In this document: one piece after another, positions 8,367 to 17,544 of the stretch
Numbering within the stretch: the first letter of the stretch is position 1
How the letters are laid out: each line of letters starts with the position of its first letter
NCBI RefSeq assembly: GCF_036885195.1
Contig: NZ_CP133656.1
Span: 3,224,001 to 3,288,000 of the forward strand
Direction: 5' to 3'
DNA length: 64,000 nt
Source: Pectobacterium cacticida
GTDB taxonomy: Bacteria > Pseudomonadota > Gammaproteobacteria > Enterobacterales > Enterobacteriaceae
Notes under the pieces: generated by a model
What the model was told of the DNA's origin: nothing
Databases searched by the model: none
The model's input: only the letters and a program-made list of their open reading frames with translations
Made by a program: the position numbers and the translations under genes

Positions 8367-9725
8367 ATGGATAATCAACATACAGACGGCACGCTTAAGC
8401 GTGGTTTGAAAAACCGACACATTCAGTTGATTGCCCTGGGTGGCGCGGTAGGTACCGGCCTCTTTCTGGGTATCGCGCAAACCATCAAAATGGCCGGGCC
8501 ATCGGTTCTACTAGGCTATGCAATTGGCGGCCTGATTGCGTTTCTCATTATGCGCCAGTTAGGCGAGATGGTTGTTGAAGAACCGGTGGCAGGGTCATTT
8601 AGCCATTTTGCGTATAAATATTGGGGCGATTTTGCGGGTTTCGCCTCGGGATGGAATTATTGGGTATTGTACGTGCTAGTCGCCATGGCCGAGCTCAGTG
8701 CCGTAGGCATTTACGTCCAATATTGGTGGCCAGACATTCCAACCTGGGTATCTGCCGCCGTTTTCTTCCTGCTGATCAACGCGATTAATCTGGCAAACGT
8801 CAAAGTCTATGGCGAGATGGAATTCTGGTTTGCCATCATCAAAGTCTCTGCGATTATTGGCATGATTGTTTTCGGGGCCTGGCTACTGTTAAGTGGTACA
8901 GGCGGGCCGGAAGCGACCGTGACAAACCTGTGGGCACAGGGCGGGTTCTTCCCCAACGGTGTGCTTGGCCTGGTTATGGCGATGGCGGTTATCATGTTTT
9001 CATTTGGCGGTTTAGAACTGGTAGGGATTACGGCAGCGGAAGCGGATAACCCAGACAAGAGTATCCCACGCGCAACTAATCAAGTGATTTACCGTATTCT
9101 GATTTTCTACATCGGCTCACTCGCCATTCTGCTGTCACTGTATCCGTGGGGTAAGGTTGTGGAGGGGGGTAGCCCTTTTGTCCTGATTTTCCATGAGCTT
9201 AACAGCAACGCCGTGGCTACCGTATTGAATATCGTGGTGCTTACCGCAGCGCTATCCGTTTACAATAGCTGCGTTTATTGCAATAGCCGCATGTTATTCG
9301 GTCTGGCAAAGCAGGGAAATGGCCCAAAAGTTCTGGCATCTGTCGATCGTCGTGGCGTACCGATCGTCGCTATCGGTATCTCCGCATTGGCAACGGCGCT
9401 TTGCGTACTGCTTAACTACCTGATTCCGGGTAAAGCTTTTGAACTGCTGATGGCGCTCGTTGTATCCGCCTTAGTCATTAATTGGGCGATGATTAGCCTG
9501 GCACACCTGAAGTTCAGGGCACAAAAAGACAGGGAAGGCACGGTAACTAAATTCAAAGCGCTGTTATACCCGCTAGGTAACTACCTCTGCCTACTCTTCC
9601 TGATCGGTATACTAGTCATTATGTTCCTGACGCCTGCCATAAGGATCTCTGTCACGTTAATTCCGGTCTGGCTGGTTATTCTGGGCGTAGGCTATTTCTT
9701 CAAAAAGAAACAGCAAGCGAAATAA
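8367..9725 (+). CDS. aroP: Aromatic amino acid permease
   Basis: Inner-membrane proton symporter for Phe, Tyr and Trp, of the amino acid-polyamine-organocation superfamily. The start ATGGATAATCAACAT is chosen because the following LKRGLKNRHIQLIALGG lines up with the E. coli AroP N-terminus and an AGAGGA site precedes it. The open frame extends further upstream to 8205 without family similarity. The product is 452 residues (E. coli 457) with about 12 membrane segments; EEPVAGSFSHFAYKYWG is typical of AroP/PheP. It is transcribed away from pdhR as in E. coli and ends in a strong terminator. PheP is the main alternative, but the position favours AroP. Confidence 0.93.
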   Translation: MDNQHTDGTLKRGLKNRHIQLIALGGAVGTGLFLGIAQTIKMAGPSVLLGYAIGGLIAFLIMRQLGEMVVEEPVAGSFSHFAYKYWGDFAGFASGWNYWVLYVLVAMAELSAVGIYVQYWWPDIPTWVSAAVFFLLINAINLANVKVYGEMEFWFAIIKVSAIIGMIVFGAWLLLSGTGGPEATVTNLWAQGGFFPNGVLGLVMAMAVIMFSFGGLELVGITAAEADNPDKSIPRATNQVIYRILIFYIGSLAILLSLYPWGKVVEGGSPFVLIFHELNSNAVATVLNIVVLTAALSVYNSCVYCNSRMLFGLAKQGNGPKVLASVDRRGVPIVAIGISALATALCVLLNYLIPGKAFELLMALVVSALVINWAMISLAHLKFRAQKDREGTVTKFKALLYPLGNYLCLLFLIGILVIMFLTPAIRISVTLIPVWLVILGVGYFFKKKQQAK

Positions 9726-9763
9726 CCCTCAATACTCGCTACTCTTTTCTTGCTGTTTCCCCC

Positions 9764-9788
9764 ATGGCCGACTCCGTCGGCCATTTTT
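9764..9788 (+). terminator. Terminator of aroP
   Basis: ATGGCCGAC-TCC-GTCGGCCAT followed by TTTTA: nine perfect pairs and a U-run, 38 bases past the aroP stop. It also lies in the convergent space with ampE. Confidence 0.9.
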
Positions 9789-9809
9789 ATACTCATCTCA
9801 TCGGGAGAA

Positions 9810-10664
9810 TCAAACCAGCGCGCCGTATATTGTCAGGATTGCGACGACCACGACTAACACCAGCGTTACCCTTTTTGCCAGCGCTACGGCGGCTTTAGGC
9901 GTTTCTAGAGGCTCAATGTGAGCTTCACGTGCCAGTGAAAATTGTGCCAGTTGCGTTAACACCCAGTATTGCGAACTGCGGAAATCGCCTAGCGAGGCAA
10001 ACCAAGCGGGCAGCGCTTTTTCACCATGCCCCAGTAGCGCATAAGCGACGCCGACCAAACGAACGGGAATCCAATCCAGCCAGTGCAGTAAACGATCAAC
10101 GCCAGACTGAGCACGCTCCAGCGGCGTGTTATGCCGGGCCAGCCATGTCTGCCTGGCGCGTAGAAATGCATACCCCACCAGCGCTACCGGCCCATACGAC
10201 CCGGCAACGATAAACCAGAAAAGCGGAGCTAAATAAAACCGGAAATTGATCCATAACAGCGCATTTTGTAACTCCTTCAAGCGCTCACTTTCACTTGTAC
10301 CTACCGGCAGACCATGTATCAGCGCCAACTCTGCCGCCATTTCTCGACAGGCATCCGCTTCGCCGCGCTGCGCTGCCTGCAAATAGCGCCGATAATGCTG
10401 GCGGATCTCGCCCGCGCCAATGCACATCAATCCGATGACAATCCATAACAGCAGAGATATCAGTCCAAACAGAATGCCGCTCGCCACCCATAACAGACTT
10501 GCCACGATCCCCATGCTACAGAGCAACAGGAAAAGGGTCTGAAATAAGGAAGGGGGCGAAATATGCCGAAAAACGAACTCAAGCCGATGGTCGAGTTGCC
10601 AATGATCACCCTGTTTGAACAAGCGTTCCCACGCGAGTGTAAGCAGCAGTGTAAATAGCGTCAT
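9810..10664 (-). CDS. ampE: AmpE inner-membrane protein
   Basis: Membrane protein always found beside AmpD; its biochemical role is not firmly known, though it was first linked to beta-lactamase induction. At 284 residues it equals E. coli AmpE. Recognisable stretches are ERLFKQGDHWQLDHRLE near the N-terminus, LQNALLWINFRFYLAPLFW in the middle, and the C-terminal membrane helix ending LTIYGALV. Three to four hydrophobic segments are visible. Its start overlaps the ampD stop by four bases (ATGA), so the two are translationally coupled. Confidence 0.94.
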   Translation of the reverse strand: MTLFTLLLTLAWERLFKQGDHWQLDHRLEFVFRHISPPSLFQTLFLLLCSMGIVASLLWVASGILFGLISLLLWIVIGLMCIGAGEIRQHYRRYLQAAQRGEADACREMAAELALIHGLPVGTSESERLKELQNALLWINFRFYLAPLFWFIVAGSYGPVALVGYAFLRARQTWLARHNTPLERAQSGVDRLLHWLDWIPVRLVGVAYALLGHGEKALPAWFASLGDFRSSQYWVLTQLAQFSLAREAHIEPLETPKAAVALAKRVTLVLVVVVAILTIYGALV

Positions 10665-11236
10665 TTATCCTGGCCCTCTATATTCTCCGCCCCACATTCT
10701 TGTAGCTGACGACGGTATCCGTCCCAGTCAAATGCAGGGCCGGGATCGGTTTTACGACCCGGAGCGATGTCGCTATGCCCGGTAATCCGCAAAGGCGTGA
10801 TGGGGTAAGCGCGCATTAATAGGCGCGTAATCGCCACCAGGGAGCGATATTGTTGCGAAGTAAAAGGCAATGTGTCGGTCCCTTCCAATTCAATGCCAAT
10901 AGAGAAATCATTACAGCGTTCGCGTCCCGCAAACACGGAAACGCCAGCATGCCAGGCACGTTGGTCGAACGATACATATTGCGTAATCTGTCCATCGCGC
11001 CGAATCAGGCAGTGCGCCGAGACGCGTAAATGAGAAATTGTAGCGAAATACGGATGCGCAGCGGGATCTAACGTCGCCGTAAACAACCGATCGATATAGG
11101 GACCGCCAAATTCACCGGGCGGCAAACTGATATTGTGGATAACCAGAAGAGATGGCGCCTCACCATTCGGGCGATCATCATAATGCGGTGAAGGCACATA
11201 GATAACATCAGATAACCAGCCATTTTCCAAAAGCAT
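10661..11236 (-). CDS. ampD: 1,6-anhydro-N-acetylmuramoyl-L-alanine amidase
   Basis: Cytoplasmic zinc amidase that removes the peptide from anhydro-muropeptides during cell-wall recycling, so keeping the AmpR inducer low. It has 191 residues (E. coli 183). The zinc ligands H34 (LLVIHN), H154 (GHSD) and D164 (KTDPGPAFDW) are all present at the positions known from Citrobacter AmpD. It is the first gene of ampDE. No ampC/ampR is in the window. Confidence 0.96.
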   Translation of the reverse strand: MLLENGWLSDVIYVPSPHYDDRPNGEAPSLLVIHNISLPPGEFGGPYIDRLFTATLDPAAHPYFATISHLRVSAHCLIRRDGQITQYVSFDQRAWHAGVSVFAGRERCNDFSIGIELEGTDTLPFTSQQYRSLVAITRLLMRAYPITPLRITGHSDIAPGRKTDPGPAFDWDGYRRQLQECGAENIEGQDK

Positions 11237-11630
11237 TGGCGATAACCTCGCATCGTATCGTTTGCCGGCTGAATCAAGCGTAACATCGTTGGTAGCCTAA
11301 AATGTCGCTTTCCAAGATACCATGTTTCGCACCGCCCTATCTATGAAACCGTTTATTTCCATCGGCCTTACCGCTCGTTTTTTGATATCAACATCACCCT
11401 ACTGTTATCCGTCAATATTAAGCGCCGCTTTCGCCAGAAATAACGAACATCGGATGATGCCTCACCCCGATTAAAATGGCGTTGACGCTCGGAAGTACAC
11501 GGTATCGCCCTGTATACCCGGCGAACACGATATGACGTCTGATGCCAACTACATAATAAGACTCAGTAATGAATTGAATTATAAAGATAAATCAATATGG
11601 ATATCCAGAAACAAACCCGGTAGCATAGAC
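11237..11630. other. ampD-nadC divergent intergenic region
   Basis: About 390 bases expected to contain the ampD and nadC promoters. No NadR palindrome (TGTTTA-N6-TAAACA) or other known operator was recognised. No reading frame of substance was seen. Confidence 0.5.
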
Positions 11631-11655
11631 CTCCGAATTCTATCTTCGGAGTTTT
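11631..11655 (+). promoter_or_regulatory. Hairpin covering the nadC ribosome binding site
   Basis: CTCCGAA-TTCTATC-TTCGGAG-TTTT: seven perfect pairs. The right arm contains GGAG, the only plausible Shine-Dalgarno, 7 bases before the nadC ATG. The hairpin plus TTTT also looks like a short terminator. Either use would place it as a control element for nadC. Confidence 0.55.
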
Positions 11656-11658
11656 GTT

Positions 11659-12549
11659 ATGCCGACTCGTCGCTATAGCCAGGAACAGCGTCACAACCTC
11701 TTACTCGCTCGTATTGCACAAGATATCCCTGCCAGCGTGCAACTGGCCTTACGTGAAGATTTGGGCGGCACCCTGGATGCTCATCAGGACATAACGGCGC
11801 GCCTCTTACCCGACAACGAAGCCGCTAGCGCGCGCATTATCACGCGTGAAGCAGGCGTATTCTGCGGCACGCGCTGGCTTGAAGCCGTTTTTTCTCAATT
11901 AGGCGCTGCAACTACCATTGTCTGGCACGTCGCCGACGGCGAAGCCATCGTTCCGAATCAAACGCTGTGTGATATTAGCGGGCCCGCTAAACAACTCCTG
12001 ACGGGCGAGCGCACGGCGCTGAATTTCCTGCAGACGCTGTCTGGCGTCGCAACGGAAGTTAGTCGCTATGTTGCTGTTTTGCAGGGCACGCGGACACGAC
12101 TATTGGACACGCGTAAAACCTTGCCGGGCCTGAGAACGGCACTGAAATATGCCGTATTTTGCGGTGGCGGCGACAACCACCGGATCGGTTTATCCGATGC
12201 TTTTCTGATCAAAGAAAACCACATCATTGCCGCAGGCTCCATTAAAAACGCAGTAGAAAAAGCGCAGGTTTTACGCAGCGATGTGCCGATAGAAGTTGAA
12301 GTGGAATCGCTGGATGAATTACAACAAGCGCTAAACGCTGGCGCAGATATCATTATGCTGGATAATTTCAGTCTGGATAATATTCGGCAAGCCGTTCATC
12401 TTACTCATGGCCAAGCGTTATTGGAGATATCCGGCAACGTCACGCTGGATACGCTGCGTAGCTATGCGGAAACCGGCGTGGACTATATCTCGGTGGGCGC
12501 ATTAACCAAACACGTACGGGCGCTGGATTTATCGATGCGTTTTATCTAA
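11659..12549 (+). CDS. nadC: Nicotinate-nucleotide pyrophosphorylase (quinolinate phosphoribosyltransferase)
   Basis: Makes nicotinate mononucleotide from quinolinate and PRPP in de novo NAD synthesis; cytoplasmic. It has 296 residues (E. coli 297). The family stretch LLTGERTALNFLQTLSGVA and the active-site TRKTLPGLR and LIKENH segments are visible, as is the C-terminal SVGALTKHVRALDLSMRF. The start MPTRRYSQ matches E. coli MPPRRYNP. A hairpin overlaps the ribosome binding site. The pilus operon follows 300 bases later. Confidence 0.97.
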   Translation: MPTRRYSQEQRHNLLLARIAQDIPASVQLALREDLGGTLDAHQDITARLLPDNEAASARIITREAGVFCGTRWLEAVFSQLGAATTIVWHVADGEAIVPNQTLCDISGPAKQLLTGERTALNFLQTLSGVATEVSRYVAVLQGTRTRLLDTRKTLPGLRTALKYAVFCGGGDNHRIGLSDAFLIKENHIIAAGSIKNAVEKAQVLRSDVPIEVEVESLDELQQALNAGADIIMLDNFSLDNIRQAVHLTHGQALLEISGNVTLDTLRSYAETGVDYISVGALTKHVRALDLSMRFI

Positions 12550-12570
12550 TCCTCCTTCTTTGATATTGAC

Positions 12571-12590
12571 GAGGTGCTTATCTGCACCTC
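12571..12590 (+). terminator. Possible nadC terminator
   Basis: GAGGTGC-TTATCT-GCACCTC lies 21 bases past the nadC stop. The stem is good but the following bases (ATTCTC) are a poor U-run. The rest of the 12550-12850 gap shows only a small GGCG-TGG-CGCC hairpin followed by CTTTT near 12750 and the presumed ppdD promoter. Confidence 0.4.
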
Positions 12591-12850
12591 ATTCTCACCA
12601 CCGAATCCTATCTCCGCATCACTGCCATGCCCCGATTTTCGTTTCCCATCGCAGAACATTGCGTGTTAGTTCGCAAAAATTTTTCCATGTTCAGCAAATT
12701 ACCAAAAACATATCGTTGCGCTTTCCTATTCTGATGCTCTCTACTCGCCAGGCGTGGCGCCCTTTTCTATGCTGCCCGTATTCGAATGGATTTATGCACC
12801 ACGGTATTTTTTGCATAACAGCATTTTCGCGCCACAACAGGGAAATCAAC

Positions 12851-13297
12851 ATGACAACACAACAAGGATTCACACTGATTGAGCTAATGATCGTCATTGC
12901 GATCATCGCCATCCTCAGTGCCATTGGGGTACCCGCTTATCAGGGCTATCTGCAAAAGGCGGCGCTGACGGATATGCTGCAAACGATGGTGTCTTATAAA
13001 ACGCCGGTCGATCTCTGCGGCCTGGAAAATGCCGCATTTACCGTGTGCAATACCGGTAATCAGGGAATACCCGTCAGCAAACCATCTCGCTACGTCAGCT
13101 CGATTAGCGTCGTCCAGGGGGTCATTACACTAACAGGACAATCCACTCTGCAAGGGTTGAGCGTTATTCTAACGCCAACATGGGATGCAGAGACGGGCAC
13201 GTCGCGTTGGACGAAAAATTGCGCCACGGACGGCAGCGCAGAGAGTCTGCAATCCGCCTGTCAGGACGTCTTCCGTTTCGATAACACGGCGGGCTGA
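12851..13297 (+). CDS. ppdD: Type IV pilin PpdD-like
   Basis: Major-pilin-type prepilin of 148 residues. The class-I leader MTTQQG is followed by FTLIELMIVIAIIAILSAIG with Glu at position +5 after the cleavage glycine, as needed for prepilin peptidase and filament assembly. Four cysteines (DLCGLENAAFTVC; KNC...SAC) can form the usual disulphides. The start is the ATG after AGGGA; the open frame upstream of it has no pilin features. The body (KAALTDMLQT, RYVSSISVVQGV) resembles E. coli PpdD. It is first in a three-gene operon with the assembly ATPase and platform protein. Confidence 0.93.
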   Translation: MTTQQGFTLIELMIVIAIIAILSAIGVPAYQGYLQKAALTDMLQTMVSYKTPVDLCGLENAAFTVCNTGNQGIPVSKPSRYVSSISVVQGVITLTGQSTLQGLSVILTPTWDAETGTSRWTKNCATDGSAESLQSACQDVFRFDNTAG

Positions 13298-13299
13298 TC

Positions 13300-14772
13300 A
13301 TGACGGATGATTCCTTCTCCTCTGAGCATATATTCAACGAACTACGGACACTGTGCCGACGTTATCAAGCATTACTGCTGAACATCGATGAACAAACGCT
13401 GTCAGTTGCCGTCACTGCGCCACCGTCTCCAGAGATGATTGCCGCGCTGCGTTTTGCCAGCAATCGTCGAATTATGGTTGAACAATGGCCGCAGGCCAGA
13501 ATGGAACAACAGCTCAACCCGTTAAAAGCCGTCGCCGAGCCGGCTGAAACCTATCATGCCGATGCACAGCATGCCGATAGGGGGCAAAGGGAGCAAGACG
13601 ATGACTCGCCCGTCGTGCTATTTATCCAGCAAACGCTGCGCCTCGCGGTTCAACGTCGTGCCTCCGATATTCACTTTGAACCGTTACCGGACAACTATCG
13701 CGTACGATTGCGCATTGACGGCATGCTACAAGCCATTTCCGCTCCACCGCCTGAGTTGGCGAACCGGATTACCGCTCGGCTAAAAATCATGGGCAAATTG
13801 AATATCGCCGAGCGACGATTGCCGCAAGACGGCCAATTTAGTTTGATACTGGATCAACAAACCTATTCACTGCGCATCGCAACGCTTCCCGTACAGCAGG
13901 GAGAAAAGATCGTACTGCGTATTTTGCAAACGCATCAACAAGAGTTAGCGTTGGATAAGCTCGGACTTTCTGCAAAGGCATTACAGCAGATAATTGGTGT
14001 ATTGAGCAGCTCGCAAGGGATGCTGTTAGTCACCGGCCCCACTGGCAGTGGGAAAACCGTCACGCTTTATAGTGCGATACGCTGGCTAAATGACAGCAGC
14101 CGCAATATCTGTAGCGTGGAAGATCCGGTCGAGATCCCCTTGTCTGGGATTAACCAAACCGCTATCAATCCCAAAGCCGAACTGGGCTTTAGTCGGATTT
14201 TGCGAGCGCTACTGCGACAAGATCCCGACATCATTATGATTGGTGAAATTCGCGATGCCGAAACCGCTGAGATCGCGGTTAAAGCTGCACAGACTGGCCA
14301 CCTGGTTATGTCCACACTGCATACCAACTCAGCGGTAGAAACGTTAACTCGCCTCAACCACCTGGGTATTCCCGGTTATCTGTTAGCCGCAGCGCTAAAA
14401 CTCATCATCGCCCAGCGCCTTGTTCGCCGACTGTGCCCACACTGTAAAACGCCAGGAGAACCCCTGCTCTCGCTACCTGACGATGTATGGCAAGGGCCGC
14501 TGCGCCAATGGCGAGCCAATGGCTGTAGTCACTGTTTCTCTGGCTATTATGGCCGTATAGCACTCTATGAATTACTGCCTATCACCCCGGACCTTCAGGC
14601 GATATTAGCAGGCAACGCCAGCGCCGGGGAATTATCCGCCTTATCTCGCCATTCGGGTTTTCCGACCCTGCTGAACGCAGGGCTAGAGCGGGTTAATGAC
14701 GGCCTGACCTCCCTCGCTGAAGTCTATCGTGTTGTTGGTGATGAACGGGCAATAGATCAGGAGGCACGATGA
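13300..14772 (+). CDS. hofB: Type IV pilus assembly ATPase (GspE/PilB family)
   Basis: Cytoplasmic hexameric ATPase that drives pilus polymerisation. It has 490 residues. Walker A GPTGSGKT is at 246-253, the Asp box at about 272-280 (CSVEDPVE), and the Walker B stretch DPDIIMIGEIRD at 308-319. The His box follows at about 333-342, and a zinc finger is formed by C379, C382, C409 and C412. It starts two bases after the ppdD stop and overlaps hofC by four bases (ATGA). The N-terminal 100 residues are divergent and longer than in E. coli HofB (461). Confidence 0.93.
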   Translation: MTDDSFSSEHIFNELRTLCRRYQALLLNIDEQTLSVAVTAPPSPEMIAALRFASNRRIMVEQWPQARMEQQLNPLKAVAEPAETYHADAQHADRGQREQDDDSPVVLFIQQTLRLAVQRRASDIHFEPLPDNYRVRLRIDGMLQAISAPPPELANRITARLKIMGKLNIAERRLPQDGQFSLILDQQTYSLRIATLPVQQGEKIVLRILQTHQQELALDKLGLSAKALQQIIGVLSSSQGMLLVTGPTGSGKTVTLYSAIRWLNDSSRNICSVEDPVEIPLSGINQTAINPKAELGFSRILRALLRQDPDIIMIGEIRDAETAEIAVKAAQTGHLVMSTLHTNSAVETLTRLNHLGIPGYLLAAALKLIIAQRLVRRLCPHCKTPGEPLLSLPDDVWQGPLRQWRANGCSHCFSGYYGRIALYELLPITPDLQAILAGNASAGELSALSRHSGFPTLLNAGLERVNDGLTSLAEVYRVVGDERAIDQEAR

Positions 14773-15974
14773 GGTTAGAGCGTTTATATCGCTGGCAGGC
14801 AATAGCGCCCGAAGGGGAATTTATTGATGGAGAACTCATTAGCACACACCGTCAGCAGGCCTACGCCCGTCTGATTGCCCAGGGCTACCAGCCCCTCGTT
14901 GTAAAGAGCGCCCATTATCTTTCGCCCCGCTACTGGAAACGCGAACAACTCGGCGAGCTCATAAAACAGCTCGCGGCCCTGCTACAGGCAGGATTACCAC
15001 TGCTGGAAGCATTAAGCGTCTTGTCTGAGCAACATGACCGCCCCGGCTGGCGCTGTGTATTACGCGAGGTGTGCGCTCACATTGCTCAGGGAAATGCGCT
15101 ATCTGAGGCGTTATACACCTACCCCCATATCTTCCCTGTGCTATATCGTTCCCTTATTGCCGTCGGCGAGCTTACCGGGAAACTGGATAGGTGTTGTCTA
15201 CAGCTCGCCCAACAACAAGAAAAACAGTCGAAACTGCAACAAAAGGTCATGAAAGCGTTACGTTATCCCTGTTTTGTTATCGCCATTGCTCTATTAGTCA
15301 GCGTGATGATGCTAACGCTGGTCTTACCCGAGTTCGCCACGTTGTATTCTGCATTTGATACACCGTTACCTTGGTTTACCCGACAACTACTCAAGCTGGC
15401 AAAGCTCATCACTGACTACGGCGGGCTAGGGGTGTTGTCTCTCGGCGGCCTAATAGCCGGCTATAGCCGCTTAAGGCAGAAAAATCCCTTATGGAAAACC
15501 AGAGAACAAATATGGCTGCTGCGATTGCCTATTATTTCCGGCCTGCTACGCGGCAAATCACTGAATCAGATATTCAATATTCTGGCCATGACACAACATG
15601 CCGGGTTGACATTGCCTGAGGGGCTGGATGCAGCGGCAACCATCCATCACCCGCTATACCGGGACGCACTCCAACAGATACAGGCGCAATTGCATCAGGG
15701 CAGATCGTTGCATCATGCCCTGTTGCAACACGCCACACTGTTTCCTGCCCCTTGCCCGCAGTTGATTCGCGTTGGCGAGGAAACGGGTGAGCTGGATGCC
15801 ATTTTCACGCAATTGGCAGCATGGCACGAAGGGCGCATACAGTTGCAGGCCGAGAGAATCACACAAACATTGGAACCGTTACTCATGATGATCGTCGGGA
15901 GCATGGTCGGTGCACTGGTGATTGGCATGTATCTGCCAATCTTCCAGTTAGGGAGTGTCCTGGCGAGTACCTGA
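14769..15974 (+). CDS. hofC: Type IV pilus inner-membrane platform protein (GspF/PilC family)
   Basis: Polytopic membrane protein on which the pilus is assembled. It has 401 residues with two GspF domains (about 65-185 and 270-390) and three membrane segments (about 168-190, 217-235 and 373-395). The motif LAALLQAGLPLLEAL and its second-domain counterpart LAMTQHAGLTLPEGL are visible. It is coupled to hofB by an ATGA overlap. No prepilin peptidase gene (hofD/pilD) lies nearby, so one must be supplied elsewhere. Confidence 0.92.
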   Translation: MRLERLYRWQAIAPEGEFIDGELISTHRQQAYARLIAQGYQPLVVKSAHYLSPRYWKREQLGELIKQLAALLQAGLPLLEALSVLSEQHDRPGWRCVLREVCAHIAQGNALSEALYTYPHIFPVLYRSLIAVGELTGKLDRCCLQLAQQQEKQSKLQQKVMKALRYPCFVIAIALLVSVMMLTLVLPEFATLYSAFDTPLPWFTRQLLKLAKLITDYGGLGVLSLGGLIAGYSRLRQKNPLWKTREQIWLLRLPIISGLLRGKSLNQIFNILAMTQHAGLTLPEGLDAAATIHHPLYRDALQQIQAQLHQGRSLHHALLQHATLFPAPCPQLIRVGEETGELDAIFTQLAAWHEGRIQLQAERITQTLEPLLMMIVGSMVGALVIGMYLPIFQLGSVLAST

Positions 15975-16016
15975 ACCTGGCAAGATCATTTCGCCAATAT
16001 AACCAATGGCGCCGTA

Positions 16017-16168
16017 TTTAGAGCCTATCCCAGTAGGCGTCATCGTCGCAGTCAGTTTGGTCACGGACAGCGCGCAGAAACCGGAGCGTACACGTAGTGC
16101 ATGAGGATTTCGAGCACTGACCAGGGCCAAAATGGCAAGTAAAATAGCCCTAATGGGATAGGGTCTTA
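16017..16168. repeat. MITE-like palindromic repeat element
   Basis: About 150 bases bounded by imperfect terminal inverted repeats, AGA(G/C)CCTATCCCA(G/T)TAGG. They read at 16020-16040 and in reverse at 16146-16166, and each end is flanked by TTA. The interior (CGTAGTGCATGAGGATTTCG...CCAGGGCCAAAATGGCAA) looks like an interspersed element I recall from Yersinia, Serratia and Pectobacterium genomes. It lies between the convergent hofC and guaC genes and has no coding capacity. Confidence 0.6.
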
Positions 16169-16190
16169 TTCTGGCGTAAAGGGAAACTCT

Positions 16191-16204
16191 CCCCGCAGGC
16201 GGGG
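16191..16204 (-). terminator. Possible guaC terminator
   Basis: CCCCGC-CT-GCGGGG on the minus strand, directly beyond the guaC stop, followed by AGAGTTT. The stem is strong but the U-run is poor. Confidence 0.4.
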
Positions 16205-16207
16205 CAA

Positions 16208-17248
16208 TTACCCGTTAAAAATGCGGTTTTCTTGCTCAGCCACGCGGATAAACGTTGTACGCTTCGTGAGTTCTTTCAAGCGGGATGCGCCAACATAGGT
16301 ACAAGCCGAACGCAGACCGCCGAGTATGTCGCGCACGGTATTATCGACCGGACCACGCAGCGGTAATTTTACCGTTTTCCCTTCCGCCGCTCGATATCCC
16401 GCCACGCCACCGACGTGGCGTTCCATTGCAGATGCGGAGCTCATACCGTAAAACAGCATCATTTTCTCGCCGTTTTCTTCCACAATGGTTCCCTCGCATT
16501 CATCATGCCCGGCCAGCATCCCCCCAAGCATGACAAAATCGGCTCCGCCACCAAAAGCTTTTGCAACATCACCTGGCATGGTGCAACCGCCGTCGCTGAC
16601 AATTTGCCCTCCGAGGCCGTGTGCCGCATCGGCACATTCAATCACGGCGGAAAGCTGAGGGTAGCCAACGCCTGTTTTAACCCGTGTCGTACAAACAGAG
16701 CCTGGGCCAATGCCAACTTTAACGATGTCGGCCCCGGAAAGGATGAGTTCTTCTACCATTTCGCCCGTCACCACGTTTCCCGCACAGATAACGCTGTCTG
16801 GACAGGCCTCACGCGCTTTTTGCAGGAAAGTCACAAAATGCTCTGAATAACCATTAGCCACATCGATACAAATAAATTTCAGCTCAGACGACAGCGCCAG
16901 AATTTGCTTTAATTTGATGAAGTCAGCGTCAGAAGTCCCAGTCGACACCATGACATGACAGAGTACCGATGCCGGAACCCGTTGCACGAACTGGGACCAT
17001 TGTTCGACGGAATAGTGTTTATGAACGGCAGTCAAAACATCAAAAGAGGCCAGAGCTTCCGCCATACTAAACGTCCCCACTGTGTCCATATTAGCGGCGA
17101 TGATGGGGATACCCGACCAGTCTGCGCGAGTATGGAGAAAGGTGAACTGTCGTTCCAGTTCAACGTCGGAGCGGCTTTTTAACGTCGAACGCTTTGGTCG
17201 GATGAGTACGTCTTTAAAGCCTAACTTTAAATCTTCTTCAATACGCAT
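16208..17248 (-). CDS. guaC: GMP reductase
   Basis: NADPH-dependent conversion of GMP to IMP, a purine salvage step in the cytoplasm. It has 346 residues (E. coli 347). The start is placed at MRIEEDLKLGFKDVLIRPKRS, which matches E. coli and follows AGGAG; the open frame runs 22 codons further upstream without similarity. The catalytic cysteine is in GPGSVCTTR. The GGGADFVMLGGMLAGH phosphate-binding segment and LPLRGPV are present. It is divergent from coaE. Confidence 0.97.
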   Translation of the reverse strand: MRIEEDLKLGFKDVLIRPKRSTLKSRSDVELERQFTFLHTRADWSGIPIIAANMDTVGTFSMAEALASFDVLTAVHKHYSVEQWSQFVQRVPASVLCHVMVSTGTSDADFIKLKQILALSSELKFICIDVANGYSEHFVTFLQKAREACPDSVICAGNVVTGEMVEELILSGADIVKVGIGPGSVCTTRVKTGVGYPQLSAVIECADAAHGLGGQIVSDGGCTMPGDVAKAFGGGADFVMLGGMLAGHDECEGTIVEENGEKMMLFYGMSSASAMERHVGGVAGYRAAEGKTVKLPLRGPVDNTVRDILGGLRSACTYVGASRLKELTKRTTFIRVAEQENRIFNG

Positions 17249-17544
17249 GAGGTTCGTGCTCCTGGTGAGTGACGGCGAAACGCTCAGTATTTCTACTCGA
17301 CTGAGCATAACCATGGCTAAAAAATAATGCCCTTTACCAGTGACGTTATCATACGCGGGAATATTCCTGCAGCAAGACTGCGATTTTTACTTTATTTGGG
17401 ATAAACTCGGAAGAGTTTACCTATCTTTCAGCAGAGTGATAGCGAGAGAGAAACGCCAGTTAATATCTGGACAACTGCAGAGGGGCGAGAACATTTTCTT
17501 CATCCTCGCAATAAGCAAAATATTAGCATCTCAATTCGGATACC

